Shown: positions 39,261 to 47,389 of the stretch, piece after piece
Layout: every line of letters begins with the position of its first letter
Numbering within the stretch: the stretch's first letter is position 1
Source: Gammaproteobacteria bacterium
Lineage (GTDB): Bacteria > Pseudomonadota > Gammaproteobacteria > Burkholderiales > Rhodocyclaceae
Assembly: GCA_018825305.1 (NCBI GenBank)
Contig: JAHJEO010000003.1
Location: 1-53,930 of the forward strand
DNA length: 53,930 nt
Direction: 5' to 3'
The notes under the pieces: model-generated
The model's input: only the letters and a program-made list of their open reading frames with translations
Told to the model about the DNA's origin: nothing
The model's database searches: none
Translations under genes and position numbers: made by a program

Positions 39261-41464
39261 GGTTTTGCGGCGTAGCGGGCGAACTCGGCCGCAGGCAGCG
39301 GCCGCGAGTGCAGGTAGCCCTGGACCTTGGTGCAGCCGATTCGTGCCAGGTACTCCTGTTGTTCGCGGGTTTCGATGCCTTCCGCGATGGCATCCAGGCC
39401 CAGCGTCCGGGCCAGGCTGATGACTGCCGCCGCGATGGCGCAGTCGTTGGGGTCGCCGGGAATGTCGCGGACGAAGGAGCGGTCGATCTTTAGGTTGTCG
39501 ATCGGCAGCTGCTTGAGGTAGGACAAAGACGAGTAGCCGGTTCCGAAGTCATCGATGGCGACACGGATGCCATGCTTGCGCAGCTTGGCGAGGACGGACG
39601 CGCAGAGTTCGATGTCGCCCATCAGCACGTTTTCGGTGAGTTCGATCTGCAGGTTCCGGCCGGGCAGGCCGCAGCTGTACAACTGCGTGATGATGCTGTC
39701 GGTGAAGTCGGGCTGGGACATTTGCACTGCCGAGATATTGACCGAGACGTAGTCGAGTGCAAGACCTTCGGCCTGCCAGGCGCAGAACTGAGTCAGCGCG
39801 GCGCGCAGGATCCACTGCCCCAGAGGGACGATCAAGCGGGTTTCCTCGGCGACGGGGATGAATATATCCGGGGTTCGCGCCCCTGCGGGAGCCAGCGGCC
39901 AGCGCAGCAGGGCTTCGCAGGCGATCAGCCTGTCCCGCGCGATGTCGACGATGGGTTGGTAGTGCAGTTCGAAGTGGTTTTCGCGCACGGCGGTGCGCAG
40001 CGCATTGTCGAGTTCGAGCTTGGCGCGGGTCGCATCCGACAGCGCCGCCGTGTAGCGGAAGTGGCCGTCGCGGCCGGCGTCCTTGGCGCGATACATCGCG
40101 GCATCGGCGTTCTTCAGCAGGGTGACGGCGTCGCCGCCATCGTCCGGAAACAGCGTGATGCCGATGCTGCAGCCGATGTGCAGCACGGCATTGCCGACTA
40201 CGAATGGCTGCTTGAACGCGCCGACGATTTTCTCGGCGAGATACGCCGCGGCGATCTGCGATTCCACGTTTTCCATCAGCACCACGAATTCGTCGCCACC
40301 GAGCCGGGCGACCGTGTCGGCGCGGCGCACCAGGTCCTTGAGGCGATGCGACGCCTCGACCAGCAGCAGGTCGCCGACATGGTGGCCGAGGCTGTCGTTG
40401 ACGTTCTTGAAGCGATCGAGATCAATGAACAGCAGCGCCACGGCATGTTTTTCCCGCTGGGCGCGGTCGATGGCGTGACCGAGGCGATCATTGAACAGCA
40501 GGCGGTTCGGCAACGAGGTCAGAACGTCATGGTGGGCGAGGAAGTCGAGCCGCGTCTGCGTTTCCTTCATCGTACTGATGTCGGTCATCACCGAGATGTA
40601 GTGGGTCAGTTCGCCGTCGCCGCCGCGCACCGCGCTGATCGTCTGCAGCAGCGGCACGATGTTGCCATCACGGGTGCGGTCGTATATTTCCCCCTGCCAA
40701 TGCCCGTGCTCCACCAGGGTGTGCCACAGGTTGGCGAAGAAGGACGGTTCGTGCAGGCCCGACTTGAGCATGTTGGGCGTGTTGCCGATCAGTTCGTCGC
40801 GCGCATAGCCGGTGATGCGCGTGACCGCCCGATTGGTTTCGACGATGCGGTTGTCGGCATCGGTGATCAGGATGCCCTCGCCGATATGGCTGAATACCTG
40901 GGCATAAAGCTGGAGGTGGCGTTCGATCTGCTTCTGGTCGCTGATGTCGGTGAACAGGATCACCGTCTTGGCGTGATGGCCGACCTCGTCCAGGATCCGG
41001 GATGTCGTGACCTGCAGGTCGCGGCCGTTGATGGCAACGCTGTGGCTGGCGCCGTCGGCGGCGTGGTGGGCTGCGCCGAGGATGTCGGCGCAGCTGCAAA
41101 CATCCGCCGCGAGGTGTCCGATCACATCGTGGCGGTCGGCGCCGGCGAAGAACCAGTCGATGGCGCGGCGGTTGCTGTCCTCGATGCGGGTGTCGAGGTC
41201 GAGTACGACGACGGCCGCGCCGAGGGTGTCGAGAATGGCGCGGATTTCGCTCCGCGCCAGGTCCAGCTGGTCGTTGGTCTCGTTGAGGTGGGCGATGACA
41301 TGGCGGAAGGACTCGGCGATGATGCCGATCGGATCGAGCGCGATCAGCGTCGCGTCGTCCAGTTCCTCGGGGCGTAGCGGCAACGTGCCCATGACGCCGA
41401 GCAACTGGTCGATCTTGGCGCGGACGTAACGAATCAGCTCGTTGTTGTCGATGGATGGCGACAT
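39257..41464 (-). CDS. PAS-GGDEF-EAL cyclic di-GMP signalling protein
   Basis: A 735-residue soluble protein for cyclic di-GMP turnover. In order: an N-terminal helical segment, a PAS-like domain (about 75-180, with the cysteine pair CSCADILG), a second PAS (about 185-300, GILITDADNRIVETNRAVTR), a GGDEF domain with the intact active site ARLGGDEFVVLME, and an EAL domain with intact ACEALLRW, ELTENVLM and IDDFGTGYSSLSYLKQLP. Both catalytic motifs are kept, so it may be bifunctional. No membrane helix is seen. It lies 14 bases after the TusA-like gene on the same strand. Confidence 0.9.
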   Translation of the reverse strand: MSPSIDNNELIRYVRAKIDQLLGVMGTLPLRPEELDDATLIALDPIGIIAESFRHVIAHLNETNDQLDLARSEIRAILDTLGAAVVVLDLDTRIEDSNRRAIDWFFAGADRHDVIGHLAADVCSCADILGAAHHAADGASHSVAINGRDLQVTTSRILDEVGHHAKTVILFTDISDQKQIERHLQLYAQVFSHIGEGILITDADNRIVETNRAVTRITGYARDELIGNTPNMLKSGLHEPSFFANLWHTLVEHGHWQGEIYDRTRDGNIVPLLQTISAVRGGDGELTHYISVMTDISTMKETQTRLDFLAHHDVLTSLPNRLLFNDRLGHAIDRAQREKHAVALLFIDLDRFKNVNDSLGHHVGDLLLVEASHRLKDLVRRADTVARLGGDEFVVLMENVESQIAAAYLAEKIVGAFKQPFVVGNAVLHIGCSIGITLFPDDGGDAVTLLKNADAAMYRAKDAGRDGHFRYTAALSDATRAKLELDNALRTAVRENHFELHYQPIVDIARDRLIACEALLRWPLAPAGARTPDIFIPVAEETRLIVPLGQWILRAALTQFCAWQAEGLALDYVSVNISAVQMSQPDFTDSIITQLYSCGLPGRNLQIELTENVLMGDIELCASVLAKLRKHGIRVAIDDFGTGYSSLSYLKQLPIDNLKIDRSFVRDIPGDPNDCAIAAAVISLARTLGLDAIAEGIETREQQEYLARIGCTKVQGYLHSRPLPAAEFARYAAKP

Positions 41465-41478
41465 GGCGCGGGGAAGGC

Positions 41479-41721
41479 TCAGCTGCCGCCGAAGATGCGG
41501 ATGCGGTAGGCCGCGTCTTCGCGCGAGACCTCGGTGTGGAAGCCCATGCGGTCGGCCGTCGCGGGGATCGTTGCCGTGGCCTGCCGGTCATCCGTGACCA
41601 CCACGATCTCGGTGGTGCCGGCGCGGATCGAGCCGCCGTTGTTGTTCATCTCCCGCAGCGTCAGCAACAGGCAGGAGGGACAGATTTGCCCGCGAATGTC
41701 GATATCGATTGTATGCGTCAT
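41479..41721 (-). CDS. TusA/SirA-family sulfur carrier protein (TsuB-like)
   Basis: An 80-residue protein: MTHTIDIDIRGQICPSCLLL, then TLREMNNNGGSIRAGTTEIV. It has the TusA fold signature with the catalytic cysteine in QICPSC, but the usual CPxP motif reads CPSC, giving a second cysteine three residues on. The start is 7 bases from the upstream YeeE gene. In E. coli and relatives YeeE (TsuA) and YeeD (TsuB) take up thiosulfate; I infer the same here. The ligand is not proven. Confidence 0.8.
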   Translation of the reverse strand: MTHTIDIDIRGQICPSCLLLTLREMNNNGGSIRAGTTEIVVVTDDRQATATIPATADRMGFHTEVSREDAAYRIRIFGGS

Positions 41722-41728
41722 GGCGGCG

Positions 41729-42841
41729 CTAACGTATCACGAAGCGGGCCAGAATGCGTGTCCCGACCCAGGTTCCCGGCAGCAGGCCTGCGACGAACAG
41801 CAGGCTCTGCATGGCGAGGATGGGCACGCCGCCCCACAGGTGCCAGACATTGCACGAGGGCGCCATGCGTGCAGCCAGGCCCAGCAGCAGGCCGCCACCG
41901 AGCGCGGACAGCAACTGCCGCGGCGGCAGGCGCCAGCGCGGCCGCCACTCGCCCAGCTGCAGGGCCGAAACCAGCGCTCCGGCGACGATGCCGAAAATCA
42001 GCGGGTACTGGATGGCGGCAATGGCATCGAGTTGCGGCCCCGGCCCGCCGCGAATCGCGCGGTCGGCGAAGGGCGGTGTGTAGTTCAGTGGCTCCAGTGC
42101 GAAGTAGGCGAGTCCGCGAACGTGGTCGGGGGCAAACAGCGACTCGATGCCGGCGCCGAGCTTGGAGTAGCTGGTGGTGATGCCCATCGGCATGCCGATC
42201 AGGACATAGGAGGCGAAGCCGAGCAGGGCCAGGACCAGTGCCGCACGCCACGGCGCCATGTGGCCGGCGGCGAAGCCGGGGCGCTCCATGCGCCCGGAGC
42301 GGAACTCGCGGAAAAGCCAATAACCGCCGAGTGCGGCCAACGGCAGCAGCAGCAATCCCGGTGTGAGACCAAACCATTGCGGCAGGGTGATGGCGTTGTC
42401 GACCAGCACCGCGGATTTGGCGAAGCTGCTCCATTGCGGATGAATTTCGGCATAGGCGGCCGAGCCGGCGAGCATGCCGATGACGGCCAGCAGGCTGGCG
42501 GCGCTGCCGGCGCCGAGCTTGAAGAGGCTGCCGCAGACGCAACCGCCGGCCAGCACCATGCCGATGCCAAAGACAAAGCCGCCGATGGCGTTTCCCAGCG
42601 ACGGCGGGCCGAGCAGCGGGAACGGCTGGGCCGTGATGACGCCACCGAGCCGCCCCAACTCGAACAGCGCCATGCTGACGACGACCAGCAGGATCATCTG
42701 CCGCATCAGGAAGAAATCGCGGAACAGGAACATGTCGCGGAACGACGCCGTGACGCAGAAGTCGGAGCGATGCATGACGAAGCCCGCCACCAGCCCGATG
42801 GCGAGTGAACTGGCGACGATCAGCAGGTAGGGTTGTTCCAT
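41729..42841 (-). CDS. YeeE/YedE-family membrane protein, thiosulfate uptake type (TsuA-like)
   Basis: A 370-residue membrane protein with about nine or ten helices and the YeeE/YedE cysteine motifs. These are FVMHRSDFCVTASFRD near the N-terminus, GMVLAGGCVCGSLFKLGAG in the middle and MAPSCNVWHLWGG near the end; in TsuA such cysteines relay thiosulfate through the membrane. It is coupled to the TusA-like gene 7 bases downstream. Its start at 42841 is 63 bases from a motif copy in the gap upstream. Confidence 0.85.
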   Translation of the reverse strand: MEQPYLLIVASSLAIGLVAGFVMHRSDFCVTASFRDMFLFRDFFLMRQMILLVVVSMALFELGRLGGVITAQPFPLLGPPSLGNAIGGFVFGIGMVLAGGCVCGSLFKLGAGSAASLLAVIGMLAGSAAYAEIHPQWSSFAKSAVLVDNAITLPQWFGLTPGLLLLPLAALGGYWLFREFRSGRMERPGFAAGHMAPWRAALVLALLGFASYVLIGMPMGITTSYSKLGAGIESLFAPDHVRGLAYFALEPLNYTPPFADRAIRGGPGPQLDAIAAIQYPLIFGIVAGALVSALQLGEWRPRWRLPPRQLLSALGGGLLLGLAARMAPSCNVWHLWGGVPILAMQSLLFVAGLLPGTWVGTRILARFVIR

Positions 42842-42903
42842 CGCGGCCCCGTTGCGGCAAGGCCTCTGCGTGGCCTTGCCCTGACGCGCCAGAATACACG
42901 AGG

Positions 42904-42927
42904 TGCCGTGCCGCCAGCGCCGACTTT
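42904..42927 (-). repeat. Dispersed motif copy, intergenic
   Basis: Core at 42919-42927 on the minus strand, then GCTGGCGGCACGGCA. Twenty-three bases equal the rluD and yfgM copies although this copy is non-coding, 5 bases beyond the stop of the gene at 42933-43319. Confidence 0.88.
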
Positions 42928-42932
42928 TCCGG

Positions 42933-43319
42933 TCAGGCGCGCGGGCCGAACAGCTGCGCGTGGCGGAAGGTCGCCGGGGCGTGGGAGAACAGCGCCGACC
43001 AGACGACGACCAGCCAGAACAGCAGCAGCCGCGGCGCGCCGTCGATGGTCATGGTGGCGACCAGCAACAGTTTGGCGAGGACGCCGACGCCGGCGACCTC
43101 GAACAGGTGGCGCGGCTTGCGCCAGAGGTCGAGCGCGAACATGCAGGCGCCGCTGGTCGCGACGGCGGCGGCGAGGCGCGTTACGCCACCGACGTGTTCT
43201 GCCGGTGCCCCAAGCAGCGACGCGCCGAGTCCGATCACGGCGACCAGATGCAGGCCGCGCAGCAGCACGGAAAGCCAGCGGCGCAGCACGTCGCTGCGGG
43301 AAGGCGGGGCGAGTGACAT
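42933..43319 (-). CDS. Hypothetical membrane protein
   Basis: A 128-residue protein with four predicted helices: LLRGLHLVAVIGLGASLLG, TRLAAAVATSGACMFALDLW, GVGVLAKLLLVATMTI and RLLLFWLVVVWSALFSH. I do not recognise a named family. It ends RHAQLFGPRA, 3 bases from an intergenic copy of the dispersed motif. I chose the ATG at 43319 (MSLAPPSRSD); the upstream part of the frame overlaps the sodB terminator. It lies downstream of sodB on the same strand. Confidence 0.65.
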   Translation of the reverse strand: MSLAPPSRSDVLRRWLSVLLRGLHLVAVIGLGASLLGAPAEHVGGVTRLAAAVATSGACMFALDLWRKPRHLFEVAGVGVLAKLLLVATMTIDGAPRLLLFWLVVVWSALFSHAPATFRHAQLFGPRA

Positions 43320-43338
43320 GACGGGATTATGCGCCTGC

Positions 43339-43370
43339 AAAAAAAAGCCCGGCACAAGGCCGGGCTTTTT
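43339..43370 (-). terminator. Rho-independent terminator after sodB
   Basis: The hairpin AAGCCCGG-CACAAGG-CCGGGCTT sits between A-rich and T-rich flanks, so it can act in both directions. It lies 16 bases beyond the sodB stop on the minus strand. Confidence 0.85.
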
Positions 43371-43385
43371 CAGGGCTGGGGGAAA

Positions 43386-43970
43386 TCAGCCGAAGTTCTT
43401 CGCCACGAAATCCCAGTTGACCAGGTTGCCGAGGAAGGTCTCGACAAACTTGGGACGCAGGTTGCGGTAGTCGATGTAGTAGGCGTGCTCCCAGACGTCG
43501 ACGCAGAGCAGGGCCTTGTCGCCGGTGGTCAGCGGGGTGCCGGCGGCGCCCATGTTGACGATGTCGAGCGAACCGTCGGCCTTTTTCACCAGCCAGGTCC
43601 AGCCCGAGCCGAAGTTGCCGACGGCGGAAGCCTGGAAGGCCTTCTTGAACTCGTCGACCGAGCCCCACTTCTTGTTGATGGCGTCGGCCAGCGCGCCGGC
43701 GGGGGCGCCGCCGCCATTGGGTTTCATGCAGTTCCAGAAGAAGGTGTGGTTCCACACCTGGGCGGCGTTGTTGTACACGCCGCCGGCCGGTGCCTTCTTG
43801 ACGATGGCTTCGAGGTCGAGGGCTTCGTATTCGGTGCCCTTGATCAGGTTGTTGAGGTTGGTCACGTAGGCCTGGTGGTGCTTGGCGTAGTGGTATTCGA
43901 AGGTTTCCTTCGACATGTGCGGCGCCAGGGCGTCGGTGGCGTAGGGCAGTGCGGGCAGTGTGTGTTCCAT
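43386..43970 (-). CDS. sodB: Superoxide dismutase, iron type
   Basis: A 194-residue Fe/Mn superoxide dismutase that disproportionates superoxide in the cytoplasm. The metal ligands are visible in [23 protein letters not shown] and [13 protein letters not shown]. The sequence [14 protein letters not shown] with [13 protein letters not shown] is characteristic of the iron form. The open frame extends upstream into xseA, but the start at 43970 ([20 protein letters not shown]) is the family N-terminus and has the ribosome site GGAGAG. Confidence 0.96.
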   Translation of the reverse strand: MEHTLPALPYATDALAPHMSKETFEYHYAKHHQAYVTNLNNLIKGTEYEALDLEAIVKKAPAGGVYNNAAQVWNHTFFWNCMKPNGGGAPAGALADAINKKWGSVDEFKKAFQASAVGNFGSGWTWLVKKADGSLDIVNMGAAGTPLTTGDKALLCVDVWEHAYYIDYRNLRPKFVETFLGNLVNWDFVAKNFG

Positions 43971-44032
43971 GTGGGCTCTCCTGAAGATGTTGTTGGGAGT
44001 TGGGAGTTTGTAATTCTTAAAGTCCGACCATT

Positions 44033-45355
44033 TTACTCGGGAAAGGTCTTCGTGACAAGGGCGGTGGCACTGCCGCGCTCGAACTGCAGCCGGATGGCGG
44101 CGTCGGGCGCCAGTCGGCTGGCATCTCGGACTATGGCGTTGGTATTGTCTCGGACGATGGCGAAGCCTCGCGCCAGCGTGGCTTGCGGATTGAGCGCGGC
44201 CAGTGCGGATTGCAGTCGGGCGAGTTGCATCGAGCGGTGTCCGTGCATGGCGGTGGTGGCGGTGGCAAGTCGACCGCCGAGGTGTTCGGCCGTGCGTCGG
44301 CGCGAGGCCAGTTCCGGTGCTCGCAGGCGCAGTTGCAGCGCCTGGAGCCGGCTGCGCCGAGCCTGTGCGGTGGCGTGACCCGCCGAGGCGAGGCGCGCGG
44401 AGAGATGATCGAGGCGCTGGCCGAGCGCCAGCAGACGTTGCGCCGGATGCACCAGGCGATGGCCGAGCAGGTCGATGCGCTGCATCAGCGTCTCGACCCG
44501 ATCCTGCATGGTGTCGCGCAGCATGGCGCCGAGTCCGGCGACTTCGTTGGCGGCGGCGAACCAGCCGGCGCTGGCCAGTTCGGCGGCGGCGGTGGGCGTC
44601 GCGGCGCGGCGGTCGGCGACGTAGTCGGCGATGGTGGTGTCGGTCTCGTGGCCGACGCCGCAAAAAGTCGGCACTGGCGATGCGGCGATGGCGCGCGCGA
44701 CGGCCTCATCGTTGAACGCCATGAGGTCCTCGATGCTGCCGCCGCCGCGCACGATCAGCAGAACATCGCATTCGCCGCGCCGTGCCGCGGTGTCGAGCGC
44801 TGCGACGATGGCGGCGGGCGCGTCGGTGCCCTGCACCGGGGTCGGGTAGATGATCAGCTCGACATGGGGTGCGCGCCGGGCCAGTGCGGCAATGACGTCG
44901 CGCAGGGCGGCAGCCTGCTTTGATGTGACGATACCGATGCGTTTGGGATAAGGCGGCGGCTCGCGCTTCCGGGTGACATTGAACAGGCCTTCGGCCGCCA
45001 ACTTCTCGCGCAGTCGCAGGAAGGCTTCATAGAGTTGGCCCAATGTGGCGGTGGCGCGGCGCAGCGCTTCGACGTTGAGCTGGAAATCGCCACGCGCTTC
45101 GTAAAGGCTGGCCAGCGCGCTGGCCTCCACCTGCTGGCCGTTTTCCAGCCGCCACGGCACAATCTGGGCGCGCGAGCGGAACATGACGCAGCGCACCTGG
45201 GCGGCAGTGTCCTTGAGGGTGAAATAGACGTGGCCCGATGCCGCGCGTGTCAGATTCGATACCTCGCCGGCGATCCATGTCAGTGGCAGGGCGCGCTCGA
45301 TGCTGGCGCGCACGCGGCGGTTGAGTTCGGCGACGGAGATGACTTCGGCTGGCAT
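44033..45355 (-). CDS. xseA: Exodeoxyribonuclease VII large subunit
   Basis: The large subunit of the single-strand exonuclease ExoVII. The 440 residues show the N-terminal OB domain ([20 protein letters not shown]), the catalytic region ([60 protein letters not shown]) and a long C-terminal helical part. The motif copy at 44664-44687 encodes SPVPTFCGV, directly before the conserved GHETD. The gene reads towards sodB at 62 bases. Confidence 0.95.
   Translation of the reverse strand: MPAEVISVAELNRRVRASIERALPLTWIAGEVSNLTRAASGHVYFTLKDTAAQVRCVMFRSRAQIVPWRLENGQQVEASALASLYEARGDFQLNVEALRRATATLGQLYEAFLRLREKLAAEGLFNVTRKREPPPYPKRIGIVTSKQAAALRDVIAALARRAPHVELIIYPTPVQGTDAPAAIVAALDTAARRGECDVLLIVRGGGSIEDLMAFNDEAVARAIAASPVPTFCGVGHETDTTIADYVADRRAATPTAAAELASAGWFAAANEVAGLGAMLRDTMQDRVETLMQRIDLLGHRLVHPAQRLLALGQRLDHLSARLASAGHATAQARRSRLQALQLRLRAPELASRRRTAEHLGGRLATATTAMHGHRSMQLARLQSALAALNPQATLARGFAIVRDNTNAIVRDASRLAPDAAIRLQFERGSATALVTKTFPE
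44664..44687 (+). repeat. Dispersed motif copy in xseA
   Basis: Core at 44664-44672 then ACTGGCGATGCGGCG. Antisense to xseA, encoding AASPVPTF next to the conserved GVGHETD. Confidence 0.75.
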
Positions 45356-45387
45356 GGTGGGCGATTATAAATTGACGATCGAATGCC

Positions 45388-45418
45388 ATCAGCAAATCGA
45401 AATTCATGGTTTGCTGAT
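45388..45418. repeat. 9-bp inverted repeat in the xseA/Sel1 intergenic region
   Basis: ATCAGCAAA (45388-45396) and TTTGCTGAT (45410-45418) are perfect inverted copies separated by 13 bases. They lie 33 bases upstream of the xseA start in an AT-rich 220-base gap between divergent genes. It could be an operator for either gene; no regulator is known. Confidence 0.6.
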
Positions 45419-45475
45419 ATGTCTGCGCTTTGATCGATCTGTCTCAAGTGCATGCTGGCTCGGCATCGCCACGAC

Positions 45476-45521
45476 TTTTACACGAAAGACTCACAGACTT
45501 TTCCACAGTTTTTGTGAATAA
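45476..45521. promoter_or_regulatory. Cluster of DnaA-box-like sites upstream of the Sel1 gene
   Basis: TTTTCCACA (45499-45507, plus) and TTATTCACA (45513-45521, minus) both fit the DnaA consensus TTWTNCACA and face each other 5 bases apart. TTTTACACG (45476-45484) fits 8 of 9. The surrounding gap is strikingly AT-rich for this genome. There is no dnaA or other origin gene nearby, so it is more likely a regulatory DnaA site or coincidence than an origin. Confidence 0.4.
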
Positions 45522-45575
45522 CTCGGTGGCGATGGTCGGGTAGTCTGAACGACTGCCCCCAAACGCCGAATTCCA

Positions 45576-47354
45576 TTGCCACAATCTTCCGGAAATATCG
45601 TTCCCCTGCGCCAGCCGGCCCTGCTCGGCCTGTTCCGCGAGGTGCTCGACAGCAGCCTGATCAGTCGCGGTGCGGCTCAAGGACTGGCGCTGCTCGGCCA
45701 TGCCGACGAATTCTGGGGGGAGTTGCCGCTAGACGAGTTGCGCCGCATGGCCGAGGGCGGCAACGCCGCCGCCCAGGCCGAACTGGCATGGCGCTACGCC
45801 GTTGGCGAAGGCGTTCCAAAATCGGTGGCCCAGGCTTTGGCCTGGGCGACGCCCAGCGCCGAGCGGCAATGCGGTGCCGGCGAGGCCGTGCTCGGCTGGC
45901 TGCTCTATCACGGCCAGGGCGTACCGCGCGATTTCGTCGAGGCGGCGCGACTGTTCGAACTGGCGGCCGGCCGTGGCGACGCCCGGGCCATGGACATGCT
46001 GGGGCGCTGCCGCTTCTTCGGTCGTGGCGTTCGCCAGAATCGCGGCATGGCGGTGCGGCTGTGGCGTGGCGCCGCCGACAAGGGGGTGGCGGCGGCGATG
46101 TTCTGCCTCGGCATGTGTTTGCAGGCGGGCGATGGTACGGCAGCAGATCCTGCCGAGGCCGTTACCTGGTTCCGTGCGGCGGCGAGGAAGCGCATCGCCG
46201 GTGCGATGTATCTGCTCGGCCAGTGCTACGCACTGGGCAGCGGCGTCACCCGCGATCCCGAAGCCAGCCTGGGCTGGTATCGCCGCGCCGCCGAACTCGG
46301 TAGTCGCGATGCGCTCTACGAAGTCGGCTGTGCCCACCATGACGGACAAGGCCACCTGGATCATGACATCGATGAGGCGCTGCGTTTCTGGCGCGCCGCC
46401 GCGCGCCAGGGCCACGCCCGTGCCCAGTTGAAGCTGGGCCACTGCTATCGCTGGGGCGAGGGCGTCGGCGAGAATCGGGCGCTGGCGGTCGGCTGGTACC
46501 GGCGTGCCGCCGAGGGCGGCGAGCAGGCGGCGCGGATCTGTCTCGGCGAGTGCCATGAGCACGGCGAGGGTGTGATTGCCGACCCGGCGGAGGCCTATGC
46601 CTGGTACGAGAAGGCGGCGCAGGATGGCGATGCGCACGGTCGCGCCGAACAGGGACGCTGCCTGCTGCATGGCATCGGCATTGCCGCCGACGTGCGGCGC
46701 GGCGAGCGCCTGTTGCGGGCGGCGACCGAGGCGGGCTGGCAGCCGGCGCTGGGCGAGCTGGAACGCTACTGGTTCGACCAGGGCGAGCGCTGCTTCCATG
46801 GGCGCGGCACCAACGCCAACCTGTCGCGGGCACTGGTCTGCTATCGCAAGGCGGCGGAACTGGGCCACAAGCGTGCCGCATTCATGCTCGGCGAGTGCAA
46901 CCGCCACGGCTACGGCACCGCAATCGAGCCGCGCGAGGCGCAGCTGTGGCTGCTCAAAGCCGCCGCACTGTTCGATGCCAAGGTCGCGCTGGCCGATCTG
47001 TATTTCTTTGGCCAGCCCGGTCTCGCAGCGAAGCCGGCCGAAGCATTTCGCTGGTACGAGCAGGCGGCCCAGCAGCAGGATGATGCCTATGTCATGTACA
47101 GCCTGGGCTGGTGCCTGCTGCATGGCCACGGCGTGCGCCGCGATGCGGCCGCTGCCGTGCGCTGGCTGCGGCGTGCAGCCCAGTTGGGCGATGCGCCGGC
47201 CGGCTACGAACTCGGTTGCGCCTATTACCACGGCCGTGGCGTTGAGCAGAACCGGCGGCTGGCGATGAAGTGGCTGCGCGCGGCGGCGCAGTTGGGACAG
47301 GATGAGGCGCGGGCGTTTCTGGAGCGAATCGAACGCGGTGGTGAGTTGAACTGA
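45576..47354 (+). CDS. Sel1-repeat (SLR) protein
   Basis: A 592-residue protein made of many tandem Sel1-like repeats of about 36 residues. Typical units are AELAWRYAVGEGVPKSVAQA, LGRCRFFGRGVRQNRGMAVR, LKLGHCYRWGEGVGENRALA, MYSLGWCLLHGHGVRRDAAA and ELGCAYYHGRGVEQNRRLAM. No signal peptide is visible, so it may be cytoplasmic. Sel1 proteins act as scaffolds in envelope stress and secretion; this one's role is unknown. The start is uncertain: TTG at 45576 gives MPQSSGNIVPL, with no clear ribosome site. It converges on the J-domain gene. Confidence 0.8.
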   Translation: MPQSSGNIVPLRQPALLGLFREVLDSSLISRGAAQGLALLGHADEFWGELPLDELRRMAEGGNAAAQAELAWRYAVGEGVPKSVAQALAWATPSAERQCGAGEAVLGWLLYHGQGVPRDFVEAARLFELAAGRGDARAMDMLGRCRFFGRGVRQNRGMAVRLWRGAADKGVAAAMFCLGMCLQAGDGTAADPAEAVTWFRAAARKRIAGAMYLLGQCYALGSGVTRDPEASLGWYRRAAELGSRDALYEVGCAHHDGQGHLDHDIDEALRFWRAAARQGHARAQLKLGHCYRWGEGVGENRALAVGWYRRAAEGGEQAARICLGECHEHGEGVIADPAEAYAWYEKAAQDGDAHGRAEQGRCLLHGIGIAADVRRGERLLRAATEAGWQPALGELERYWFDQGERCFHGRGTNANLSRALVCYRKAAELGHKRAAFMLGECNRHGYGTAIEPREAQLWLLKAAALFDAKVALADLYFFGQPGLAAKPAEAFRWYEQAAQQQDDAYVMYSLGWCLLHGHGVRRDAAAAVRWLRRAAQLGDAPAGYELGCAYYHGRGVEQNRRLAMKWLRAAAQLGQDEARAFLERIERGGELN

Positions 47355-47389
47355 TCCGGCCGCGCGGTCGGTGGCCTCAGTCCGCTCCC

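Noticed and set aside
45476-45521. A replication origin at the DnaA-box cluster
   Set aside because: No dnaA, dnaN, parAB, rpmH or gidA-type genes are nearby and only two boxes fit well; a regulatory site is more likely.
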